In this document: piece after piece, positions 23,421-34,500 of the stretch
Position numbering within the stretch: the first letter of the stretch is position 1
How the letters are laid out: every line of letters starts with the position of its first letter
Source: Azadirachta indica
Taxonomy: Eukaryota; Streptophyta; Magnoliopsida; Sapindales; Meliaceae
Direction: 5' to 3'
Length of the DNA stretch: 64,000 nucleotides
Assembly: GCA_022749755.1 (NCBI GenBank)
Contig: CM040445.1
Location: forward strand, 16,823,182 to 16,887,181
Notes under the pieces: generated by a model
The model's input: the letters and a program-made list of their open reading frames with translations, nothing else
What the model was told of the DNA's origin: nothing
The model's database searches: none
Translations under genes and position numbers: made by a program

Positions 23421-23645
23421 GCGTGGGCGGTAGAGCAACAGAAGGCAGTGTTGCAAGTGACGGGTGGTGGTGGCGTAGAGTCAAAGCGAGGTGTTGGCAG
23501 CTTCAATTGGCGGTGGTGACAGCTCAGGTAAGCAAGCGAGCGCCGACCAAGGGTGGTGGGCTGGTGACACGCGAGAGCTAAAAGCAAGATGGGCTTTGGT
23601 TTTTAGATATAAGGTTTCTCTCTCTTTTTTTTTTTTTTTTTTTTT
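23421..23645. other. GC-rich island ending in a 19-20 base T tract
   Basis: About 180 bp of clearly higher GC (for example 'gacgggtggtggtggcgtag', 'gcgagcgccgaccaagggtg') stand out from the A/T-rich surroundings and end in CTCTCTC plus a T run at about 23625-23645. Short frames on both strands have no family resemblance. It could be a captured gene fragment or the end of a retroposed sequence in minus orientation. Confidence 0.4.
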
Positions 23646-25860
23646 GGGATTTCAATATTTTATATTTTATTTTAGTTTTTTGAAATAATTGTAAAATAAA
23701 TAATTAATGATAAAAAATCTTAGTTTCTGGAATGTCAAATATTTTTTTATATCTAGTAAAAATGCTCCGGTGTGATTAATTTTTCACAAGGAGAAAATTC
23801 TATGAAGACATGATTTTCATTTTATATATTTTATGGTTCTTGATTGAAAGAATTGATAAATGCAATCCGTACAACGATGAAGGTTGCAGATGGCGAATAC
23901 CTACTAAGGTCTATAATTATTCAACAATAATAATTAGTTAAAAAAATATTTGTTAAACACCTAAAATTTGATAAAAAATAAATACGATATATTTATTTAT
24001 TTATTTTATATTATATTGATAATACAATATTTAGTTACTGTTATAAATTAAATAAAATATAAAATAAATTTATAAATTTATTTCTTTAATAATATATTTA
24101 TAATACAATACTAAAATTAAATATATTTATATAATTAAAATATAAATAAAATAATAAAAATAAAATATATTATAAAATAAATAAATTTATATTTAATTTT
24201 CATAAATATTGTATTGTGAATATACTATAAAATAAATTAATTAAATAATATTATTATCATATTTATTTTGTTAATATATTTTGAATAACTATATTGTATT
24301 TATTTTTACTAAATTTTAAAGATTAACAATTACTTTTCGAAGGGTGGCTGGTACCCAAGCGCGGAGTAGGGTGAATGTTAGGAGAGACTAAAATGTAATA
24401 ATCTAAAATATAGGAGGTTAAAACAAGAAAAATATAATTTTAAAGGATAAAATTAAAAATTTTCAGGTTAAAACCCGAAAATTTTTATAGCCCTGTGAGC
24501 CCCAACGTGGTTCCACCATTGTTGGTACCTAAAGATCATAATGAGGCAGGGTGGGGCTTCATCTAGTTATTACTTTATGAGGTGGGACTTCATCCAAATT
24601 TTATTTTAATTCTCGTTCTCTACCCAAATCTCAATAAATTTGATAGAGTAAATAACACGTTGAGAATAAATTCCTCGTCCCACTTATTTTTTTTATTTTT
24701 ATATTTATTGAAACTAAATATTAATTAAAATATTATTTACATATTATAATATAATATAATAAATATTATTATAAAATAAAAAATTATGAACTATTAATTT
24801 TTTAATTAAATATTGTCCACATATATATATTTTTTAAAAAATATTATATGTATATATTTTTTTTTTGGGTAAGGATTGGGATGGAGGTGGAATTGGAAAT
24901 ATTATACCGTCCTTCAACCTATTAACAATATAAAAAGTAATCTCCTCTCACTTTCCATCATATTTACTATCACATTATTTTAATTTTATTCCTATTTAAA
25001 ATAGATCTCTATAAAACCTTAAATTGATAGAAGGTATTATCATCTCTATTGATATATTTGTCCATACATAGTGGGTTAACTCCTCTCAATTATATTGTGA
25101 AAATCAATTTCTTCCCAAAAATTTATTAAAGTCGATTTCACCCAAATTTATTAAGTCAAAACTCTTAATTTTCAAAAAAAAATTTATATAATATTAATAT
25201 ATTATAAATATAATTTGTAATTTCAAGGAAAATTATTTTTGTGCACAGCAAAACAGCTCCACTCTTTGCAAGCCGGATAATGGTTACAAGTCCACATAGC
25301 AATTTTCTTTCAACTTAATTAAAGGAAATTTGGATGTTATTTAATTAATTTCTGAGTCATAATTAAGTGGTTAGTTTGGAAATGCGAAAGCAGTTAAAGG
25401 GTTTTTTCTTTGAAGAATAGTCAATGCAAGATAAGTTTCAAAAACAATAGTAGGTCCTAATTTTAATGAGATAAATGCAAAATATATAGAGAAATTCATT
25501 TATTATTAGATTATGATACAAGTTTTTATTTGTTTTGCTCATGAATCTAAACTTTTTCTCATTTACCATCTCTTAAGGGAGGTAAGACTTCATCTAAAAA
25601 GTTAATTATAATATTGTTTTAATATAAATTAAATAAATCACGTAGTTAATTATTTCATATTGTGAATGTAAGCACAACTACGAACAACTTTTGATTAATT
25701 GAATCTGAAAAAAATATATTAAAAAATCTAAAGCTTCAATTTTTTGTCCTTATTTAGTGAAGGGCAAATATGTCTTTTTAATCATAATGGACGGAAATGG
25801 ATGTTGTGTATTAGGCCAAATATTTTCTTTAGACGTTAAAAAGCTAAACTTAGGGGGGGT
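23646..25860. other. Intergenic DNA with transposon fragments
   Basis: No gene. About 24340-24530 contains 'ggagagactaaaatgtaata', 'aggttaaaacccgaaaattt' and 'gtggttccaccattg', words typical of decayed plant retroelement tails. About 24540-24905 starts 'aggcagggtggggcttcatc', ends 'ggattgggatggaggtggaa' and is A/T-rich between, suggesting a hAT-like MITE. The remainder is A/T-rich. Confidence 0.4.
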
Positions 25861-25879
25861 TATTTGTTAAAATCCTTTA

Positions 25880-26150
25880 TTATTATATTATATGTTTCAA
25901 AATCTCAACTTCAGTCAGCTGCTCAAGCAAGTGGGATTGAAAGGTAGAATCGTTGATAGCGTGCAGCGCACTAAATCGTCGTCGTTTAGTGGACGTCTCT
26001 CAAATCCAAAAATCCTAAATTGTTGGTGCCTCCTTGGCCCCTGCCTGCCTTCCCTTGCATGTATTTTTATCTCTAGAGATTTCGTGTCTTGCCCCACCAG
26101 CGCTTTTAGGATTAACGTCACGTTCACGGCCTAACTCGAAACGTTTCTGT
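25880..26150. other. GC-richer island, possible gene fragment
   Basis: A ~250-bp block with CG-containing words (for example 'gatagcgtgcagcgcactaa', 'ttaacgtcacgttcacggcc') in A/T-rich DNA. It contains a small hairpin CACTAAA-N9-TTTAGTG at about 25968-25990. Open frames of 70-80 residues exist on both strands but match nothing I know. Its function is unknown. Confidence 0.35.
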
Positions 26151-27102
26151 ATTCTTTTTCCTCTTTTTTTACCCTTTTAAAGTCAAAATTCAAAGTTTAT
26201 CCTGTTACATTGATTAAGTTACCAGTTTCTTAATACAATCACTCTTATAACCATATATAATACTAATTAATGCGACACCAAAAAGGGTAGTCACTGTTAT
26301 TTTACCATAATACGCCCAAAATTAACAACAGGCTAATGTGAATGGATTTTCTAAGGGAGGTATGCATTAGATTAAACATTCTCTCTTAATATTAAAAAGA
26401 TAAATCTTAGGCAAGCTACGTGTTAAAACTAAATAATAATAATAGTAATGAATTTTATTTATTTTAAACTAAAATTTAAAAAATGATGCTTGTCTTAGAT
26501 TGATATATATTTACTATGTACAAAATAAGTTCACATCATATAATATATTCTAAATATAATATTTATAATAAGTTAAATTTGATCTTAACTATTAAAAATA
26601 CCTATATTTAATGGTTTATAAATAATGCGAAAATTTGCATAAAATTTAGGAGTTATTGTTCCGTCCTCAAGAGTACCTTTTAATGTTTTACTCTTTTAGT
26701 ATAATAGTAGTTTGTTACGAAAAATGTTGCAATTAAAATATAAGTTTCAAATATTATATAAATTTTATTATTATTTTATGTACTTTATTTTACTATTTTA
26801 ATTAAATTTTAGCTATATATACCTATTTTATTTAATTTACAATATAATAATAAGTTTGCAAATGTAAATACATTTTAAAATAAATAAATTCAAATTTTTA
26901 GATTTTATTTAATTTCTAATTTAATTAAATAATGTATTATAAGTATTTTGTAAAATAAAAAAATTTATATTTTAGTAACAATATCTAAATAAACATTATC
27001 CGAATAATATACTACATAAATAAATAATATTATTATTATATTTACTTTACTAAACTTTAAAATTTTTTTCTGGTTAATTATCATTGTATGTAGTTGTAAG
27101 AA

Positions 27103-27147
<45 letters not shown>
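27103..27147 (+). repeat. (ATT)n microsatellite, about 15 units
   Basis: Uninterrupted ATT repeats followed by CTCTCTCTC. Confidence 0.95.
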
Positions 27148-27149
<2 letters not shown>

Positions 27150-27716
27150 TCTCTCTCTCTTCATAACTTTAGTAGAGTTATAGAGACAAGAAAACTTTTA
27201 ACTCATACTAAATGTAGAACTCCACAAGAAAGAAGAACTCTTATATAGAGAGCTAAGCTTATAAATAGAGTAAAATCATAAAAGAGGAATGGACACAAAA
27301 ATAAGTTTGCTCTTTGATTTTTAAAACTTTCTATCTTTTAGGGTTCTTTCTCTTCTTTTTATGATGAAAGGCTTTCTTTTTTGTTTTTTAAGCGATTTAT
27401 GTTCTACTTGAGATACTTTGCTAACTTAAGCATTGAAGAGTTAAAGTTATATTCTTAACTATTGTATCAATGCTTGCTAATCATTCTTTGGTATTCAGGA
27501 AATTAAATATCAAGTAGAACATGTTAAGAACTTTCAAGATATTTTTTGAATACGAAAGTTGAAATTTGTCATACTAGTTGATTCAACTTAAATATTGATC
27601 TCACTACTATAAATTTTAAGTATGGATTTGCATAAAAAATTTTAACATCAACAAATATAATTTATTTATTTGTGACCAATATGTTAATGATGCATTTAAA
27701 TGATCTCATCACCCTA

Positions 27717-27777
<61 letters not shown>
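27717..27777 (+). repeat. (ATT)n microsatellite, about 20 units
   Basis: Uninterrupted ATT repeats, about 570 bp after a similar tract. Confidence 0.95.
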
Positions 27778-27778
<1 letters not shown>

Positions 27779-29355
27779 GGTTAAGTTTGAGTTACCCACT
27801 ATTTTATTGACCAAACTTCAATAAACACTTTAATTTATTATAAATCACCATCACACTACCTCTAAATTGGTAGTTGTTGTGGTTTCATAATTTATACATT
27901 GACATCATTTGACCGATAAAAGTACTTTTTTTTTTGGTCTTCATTTTATTGTTTATCAGTTGTTCAAGATTAAATCAACCTTATGCTTGTCTCTTTTCTT
28001 TTACTGAAATATTAAAAACTTATTTTTATAAGTTAAAATAAGATAATTTATGAAATAATGTGCGCATATAGTTATTTATTTATTTTCAATTTTTTTTTTT
28101 GTTGTTTGCTGCTCTGTCTTCTCTCTCACTTGCCATTCTCATTTCTCATCGGGCAAGCTTTAAATGGATTGTATTTAAAAAATATAATTCTTAATTATAT
28201 AAAAAAAATCTTATCTTTTGGCTTATCATCTAAGGGTCAATTTGACAGTGGTAAAAATAAATACTAATATAATTAGTATTTATACTTTTTAATATTTTTT
28301 CTTTTAGCAGTTCTTGAAAAAGTATTTAAGCGGTTGGTTAAAAATATTAAAAAGATACTTATTGGTGCGAAATTAAGTATTTGGAGGTGTAACAAAAAAA
28401 AGTACTTTCATACTAATAAATTATTAAAATAAACATATATTAAAATAAGTCATATATTTATATAGCGATATTTTTAATAAAACAAATATTTTATATGTAA
28501 TTTTTTTGTTTTATAATATTTCTAAAAAATCAAATAAAAAATTTGTTATAAAAATAACTACAACTTCAATAATCTAAAAAATAATAATAATTTTTTTGTT
28601 ATAAAAAATAGGGGTATTATCAGTTTCTTCCTTCCAGGTTTTGCATATTATCAATTTTATGGTTAGGATGGGAGAAATAGGCAAACTTCTCTCTTCTAAC
28701 ACGGCCATCGTTAATTTGGTTAAAAACAAAAGGACAAAAAAATAAATAGACAATAAAAAATTGTTAATCATATATTTTACTTGAAATTAAAATAATAAAT
28801 ATGAGTATAAAAATATTAATTCTAGTTAAGCAAAGTTATATAAATATTGATTGCATTGATAAAAAATTTTAACATGATACAAAATATGTGTGTTTTGAAA
28901 TCAAATTTTGTTCAATTAATTTTAGTTACTCTAAATGAAAATTTTTATTTATTTTTATATAATATATAAAAAATCCTAAAATTACAAATGAGATTTATTT
29001 TTAATGAAAACCAATAATGTCATGATATAATATTGATGATCACAAGTACACATTAAAATTTTACTACAATTTTGAGTACTTATTATATATGGCAATTAAT
29101 ATTCATTGAATGATATTACATTAATATTCATTATTCATATAGTGAATAAGATCATTCATCATATAATAATGCAAATAAAACATTCACCATCGATGCAAGA
29201 CAAAACTTAAAACATAAAAATTCAATTTCCACATATATACCATATGTAAAGCCACAAATCGAAACTGTTTTAGCAGTTGGTAATAAAACTGACCTAACAA
29301 ATATATGTACACTTTTTAATAGAAAAGATTAAACCATTCATCATCAAGTAATTAG

Positions 29356-29975
29356 TCTAAAAAGCATATGCAGAGCTCAAAATCGAAGTATTTGAACTCT
29401 GTTCAGATGAAGCCATATTCATTCCAAATCAAACTCGGTTAAAAAGCATAGGTAGAGCAAAAAATCGAAGCATTGAAACTCAGTTCAGATTAGGCCATAT
29501 TCATTCCAAATCGAACAAATCAAACTCAATTTAAAAAGCATACCTAAATGTCACGCGCCCAGCGGAAAGGTATGTGCGGCACCCTCGTAGACCCCCCATG
29601 TCGAGGGTAAGCCTTGTTAGCCCGTCGCATATTTAACTGGTTTCGGCCTACCTTGACCTCATGAGGAGGACGGCTTCAGTCCCCGACCAGTTCGGGCAGG
29701 GGTGGTCTAAATCCCCTCTACATAATAGTCCTTGAGACTGAAGCCGACTTTACACCATGAAACATCAATGTGCTTGAGTTGTCACACCCCAGCACACCCA
29801 GCCAACATGCGATCTCTCGTGCCGTGACATAAAGCTCAAAATCAAAGCGTTCAAACTTAGTTCAGATCAAGCCATATCCATTCTAAATCGAACAAATCAA
29901 ATTCAATTTCAAAAGCACATGAGAGCTCAAAATCGAACAAATCAAACTTAGTTTAAAAAGCACATAGAGAGCATA
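29356..29975 (+). repeat. Tandem array, about 85-90-bp units, interrupted by an LTR-like insertion
   Basis: Units begin 'aaaaagcata', pass through 'agctcaaaatcgaag' and 'gttcagat', then 'gccatattcattccaaatcg', and end 'aaatcaaactcaattt'. Starts lie at about 29358, 29441 and 29532; two shortened units follow at about 29910 and 29957. The third unit is split by 29549-29829, and its two halves join cleanly if that block is ignored. Confidence 0.7.
29549..29829. mobile_element. GC-rich solo-LTR-like insertion, 281 bp
   Basis: It starts TGTCACG and ends CGTGACA, giving a TG...CA element with a 7-bp terminal inverted repeat. TAAA lies on both sides (29545-29548 and 29830-29833), consistent with a 4-5-bp target duplication. 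It is much richer in G/C than its surroundings ('gtcccgaccagttcgggca'-type stretches) and splits one unit of a tandem array. These are the marks of an LTR left after recombination between two LTRs. A small non-autonomous DNA element is the alternative. Confidence 0.6.
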
Positions 29976-30660
29976 AATTGAACAAAGACCATCATCGTAA
30001 CCAAACCCCTCTTAATAGAACAATTTTTAACAATATTTACTAGAACATAGTACTTATGCTTGGTCAAAATCACAAATGGCAAAACCATTTTTCCAACACA
30101 AAAAAAATACTATCAAATTGATAAATAATAGAATATTTTAGACACTTACTTGAATATAGAGATTATGAGCTTTACGAATCACCATTCTTTAAAACCATTT
30201 GAGTCTACTCACCCAAAAATTTTTTTTTTTAACAAAGTGATTTTAGGGATGCATTTCGTGCACTGGTGTAGACTACATAAAATGAGTGAATTGATTAAAT
30301 TATAACTAATCCAGCATTTGGTGAAAATTTAAAGACTCTCTTAATTGTAATAAATATAAAATTAATACAGTTTAGAGATTAAAAAAACACCAGTACGAGG
30401 GTGGAGTCTTTGTCAAGCGGTATTAAATTTTACCTCTTTGCTGATTACGACATTAAATTAGCAATTGATATGAATTAATTTTAACAAACAATAATCCAAT
30501 CATTTTTATTAAAACCCAATTCAATCAAACATATTAAATAGAAAGCCTACAACAATGAATTAAAATAAAAGAAAACGCTTATTAATTCGATAATATAAAA
30601 TTACATATTTACCCCTAAATTAGTTTAACAACATCAGTTAACGACTCCGGAATGCAATGA
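29976..30660. other. AT-rich intergenic DNA upstream of the formin gene
   Basis: No coding motif. This is distal 5' flank of the formin gene. Confidence 0.6.
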
Positions 30661-30947
30661 TAATTTGTAATAAATTAGGGCGTGATTGATTTATAGTTTG
30701 TTAACCCTTATAATAATTATTATTAATTTGTTATTAGTGAATTTTCTGTTTTAAACTAGGTCCGGCTTGCTGCTACCTGAAAAGGTCTCCGAACATATCT
30801 CACGCGCTTTAAGATACGCTTTATCTTCTTGTCCAGACCTGTACAAACACCAGACCTCTCTCTCTCTCTCTGTCATGTCCCTTTCGCTTCGTGTCCACGT
30901 GTCAAGCCACGTCGGATGTTGTTGGCCGGGAGAGAGAGGAGAGAGAG

Positions 30948-31006
<59 letters not shown>

Positions 31007-31438
31007 GAGAAGTTTTCTTTCTTTTCCTCTTTCTCTCTTCTCCTTTTCAGTCCACTACGCTTCTCTCCCTCTCTCTCCATGTGATTTTTTTTTATTTTTT
31101 TTAGTTTTTTAATTTTAATTCATAATTAATCCCGAAATTCTCTTCAAATTTTTCTTCTGCAAAAATCATCACCACCATCATCACCTACTGTCACTTCTCT
31201 TACTCTCTCTAAAACATTTCTCATTTTCACGTCTGAGCCAAAGCTCTCTCCATCTTGCTCTTTGGTGATCGATTTCTGATTTGCATTTGGATCCGTTTTT
31301 GACATTTCGCTGTTGGATCCATTGCTTTCTCAATTTCTCGATAATACTCACTTTCTCCATTTCTGTTACGAGTTCTGTACGTGTCGGTCCTGGATTGGAT
31401 AACCGGGCGGGATCTGCGGTGGAACATCTGGGATCAAG
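30661..31438 (+). promoter_or_regulatory. Formin gene promoter and 5' leader region
   Basis: Base composition rises and pyrimidine/purine microsatellites appear: CT at 30855-30871 and GA at 30930-31012. CCACGTGTC (about 30896-30904) is a G-box/ABRE-like ACGT core. CT-rich stretches such as 31020-31080 and 31190-31260 are typical of plant core promoters and leaders. I see no unambiguous TATA box, so the transcription start is not fixed; the leader probably begins between about 31.0 and 31.2 kb. Confidence 0.45.
30930..31012 (+). repeat. (GA)n microsatellite in the formin promoter/leader
   Basis: Nearly pure GA repeats with a few interruptions. GA/CT tracts close to plant transcription starts can bind BPC/GAGA-type proteins; that role is inference here. 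Several overlapping Arg/Glu-rich or Ser/Leu-rich frames on both strands come only from this tract. Confidence 0.9.
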
Positions 31439-31459
31439 ATGATCTGTTTGGAAGGTTAA
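31439..31459 (+). CDS. Possible 6-codon upstream ORF in the formin leader
   Basis: ATG ATC TGT TTG GAA GGT TAA lies 46 bases before the formin start codon and is the only ATG I find between about 31.1 kb and that start. If the leader includes it, ribosomes would meet this six-residue frame first, which could lower translation of the main frame. Its context (AAGATGA) is moderate. No evidence of conservation is available. Confidence 0.35.
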   Translation: MICLEG

Positions 31460-31505
31460 CGAATCAACGGTTTGGATCCGATCGGAGGACAAACAGCGCC
31501 ATCCG

Positions 31506-34500
31506 ATGGCGCTGTTTAGACGCTTCTTTTACCGGAAGCCGCCGGATCGGCTTCTCGAGATCTCCGAGCGTGTCTATGGTACCCTTTTTATCATTTAATC
31601 TGATCTTCAACTCTTAATTCCGCTGAATTTTGTGGAAAATGTCTTGTTCTTTGCATAAGTTTTTTTCCTGCACAATTGGGTTTTGAAAGCTTTAATTTTT
31701 TAAGTTCGATGAATCAATGTGTGGTAATGCATTGGAGAATTATGCTATGTTTAAGGGGTTAGGGTTCTTTGTGAATGTTTATTTCGAATTTATATAATTT
31801 GGTCTCATTCTAGGGTTAGCATTCATTAAGGCAGAGCAGTTAAGTCACCCAGAAGTTGAAGCATTGAATTTGGGTGTATGCATTTTGGTTGCTTAAGTGG
31901 GGCATTAGCGTTTTAGCGTTCTTATGTGAAGGAGTTGCTTTTCTATGTATTGATCATACAAGGCAAAACTTCATACAAGAAGAATTAGGGTTTAAAGCCA
32001 GATATTTATCCTATTGAAACAAAAAGCAATATTAGGAAAGCATAGTAACTCTTCGCCATGGAGCTTGTATTTTCTATTGTTTTAAAGTTATATATAAGAT
32101 GGAGTTTTGTTCTCTGTAGCAATGGTATCTCTTGTTGAAAAAATAATTTTGTTCTTATCGGAGGAATCCATGTCAGACTTGGAAAAGTTTACTAGTTTCT
32201 ATTGTTGTATATCTTCATTTTTCTGGGCAGTTTTCTATCCATTTTAATTATTATGCTAATTTTGTTTTCTCCTATGATTTTTAGTGTTTGACTGTTGCTT
32301 CTCCACCGATGTACTGGAAGAAGATGATTACAAGGTGTACCTGGGGGGGATTGTGGCACAGCTGCAAGATCACTTCCCTGATGCTTCTTTCATGGTGTTT
32401 AACTTCAGAGAAGGGGAGAGGCGGAGCCAAATTTCGGACATATTGTCGCAGTATGACATGACAGTAATGGATTACCCACGCCAGTGTGAGGGTTGTCCTT
32501 TGCTGCCGTTGGAGATGATCCACCACTTCCTTCGATCGAGTGAAAGCTGGTTGTCCTTGGAAGGGCAGCAAAATGTGCTGTTGATGCACTGTGAGAGAGG
32601 AGGATGGCCTGTGCTTGCATTCATGCTTGCAGGTCTTTTGCTGTACAGGAAACAGTACAATGGGGAGCAGAAGACTCTGGAGATGGTCTACAAGCAGGCT
32701 CCTAGGGAACTGCTCCATCTTTTGTCTCCTCTAAACCCACAGCCTTCCCAACTGAGATACCTCCAGTACATTTCTAGAAGGAATTTGGGTTCTGATTGGC
32801 CTCCGTCTGACACACCTCTACTCTTGGATTGTCTGATACTTAGAGTCCTTCCAATATATGGGGGAAAAGGTTGCAGGCCAGTTATACGTGTTTATGGTCA
32901 GGACTCTAAAACACCAGCCAATAGAAGCTCCAAACTTCTGTTCTCAACTTCGATGACAAAAAAACATATCCGCCACTATCTGCAGGTGATACTTAAGTCA
33001 CACCTGATACGTTGAAAATAAAAATGATTAAAGTAATTGATGAGGCTTGTTTATCAATTTAACTGCAGGATGAATGTGCACTGGTAAAAATAGATATCTA
33101 TTGCCGAGTTCAAGGGGATGTTGTACTTGAGTGCATCCACTTGGAGGATGATCTGGAACATGAGGAGATGATGTTCAGAATTATGTTTCACACAGCTTTT
33201 GTGCGATCAAATATTTTGGTGCTCAACAGGGATGAAATTGACGTCTTGTGGGATGCCAAGGACCAACTACCAAAGGAATTTAGAGCAGAGGTAGGTTTTT
33301 TGTTATTCTTGTGTGACTGCTCCTTTCTCAAGCTGTAGGAGTTGAATACATACTCATATCTGTATCAGGTGCTATTTTCGGATGCCGATCCTGTTGTGCA
33401 TAATCTCACCACAGTCGTGGCAAGTGAAGAAGGAAATGAGGTAGAAAGTGCTTCACCAGAGGAATTCTATGAGGTAGAAGAGATCTTCAGCAATGCTGTA
33501 GATGGGCAGGAGGGAAAGGGAGAGAACGATACTCAAATAGTTCGAACACAGAGTGATATAGACCATAAAGAAGTTTGGAAGGAAGCTGTTGATCCTCATT
33601 CATTTCAAGATTGTGCATCAGATGATGGGAATCATAAACATGATGTGAAGATAGATCCTAACAGTGATGCGGTGAAGGACATTGCCGTGGACGATGTGAA
33701 GTACGCAATGAATGATAAAGTGGACTCTGATATTCATGTAGTGAAAGACATAACCGTGGATGATGGGGATATCAATTTAGATACTGTGGGTGTTGCTGCT
33801 AATGTGATGAGAAACTTAGAAACCAAGGAGTTGATTGAAGATGTGTGTCACAAACTGGAAGAGATGGAAGATCAAGTTGACAGAGAAGATGCTGTGCGTA
33901 AGAATTCAGAAACCAAGGTTCCAGTGAGACAAAAATCTGATAAGCTGCCACCTGCTCCTAAGAAACAGCCAATACTGAACACAAAACCTGCTGCAGATAC
34001 AGTTGTTAAACAAAAGATTAAACAGCAAGAACCTCAGGTTGTTAATGCAAGAATAGCAAAGCCAAATACAGTATCTCGATGGATCCCTCCCAATAAGGGC
34101 TCCTATATGAATTCAATGCATGTATCATATCCGCCTTCAAGATATAATAGTGCGCCACCTGCCCTTGCCATAACTTCTCCTAAGGAACCCAGCTCAGTTA
34201 CCAATTCAAGGGCATCTTCTCCCCTCACTTCCCCTGGATCTGTGGTTTCAAAGGATGTTACAACTGAAAAGATTGGTTGTAAGGTGGAGTCGCCGAAGTC
34301 AGTAAATTCTGCACTTGGGACCAGTAGTTCCTCACCAACCCTTGTATCTATTGGCTCTCAGCAAGTGGTACCCTTTACTCCCACACCTCCTCATCAGCCT
34401 TTAGCCCAAACCCTACCTTCCCAACCTCCTCCTTTGGCCCCACCTCCACCACCACCTCCGCCTCCACCTCCACCTCAGCCTCGGTGTCCACCATCAACCC

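Larger units (their letters stand above)
26151..29355. other. AT-rich intergenic DNA with two (ATT)n tracts
   Basis: No gene or coding motif is seen. The sequence is A/T-rich throughout, apart from a few more balanced patches. Confidence 0.6.

Noticed and set aside
25892..26134. 80-residue plus and 70-residue minus frames
   Set aside because: Both strands open over the same GC-richer block, no family resemblance; listed only as an unexplained island.
29356..29975. CRISPR-like array
   Set aside because: Units are contiguous ~88-bp tandem repeats without unique spacers, in a plant nuclear context.
30751..31112. Several 70-109-residue frames on both strands
   Set aside because: Produced by the GA/CT microsatellites in the formin promoter/leader.
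33342..33368. Start of the 665-residue frame at 33342
   Set aside because: This is intron 3 sequence; the exon begins after the AG at 33367-33368.
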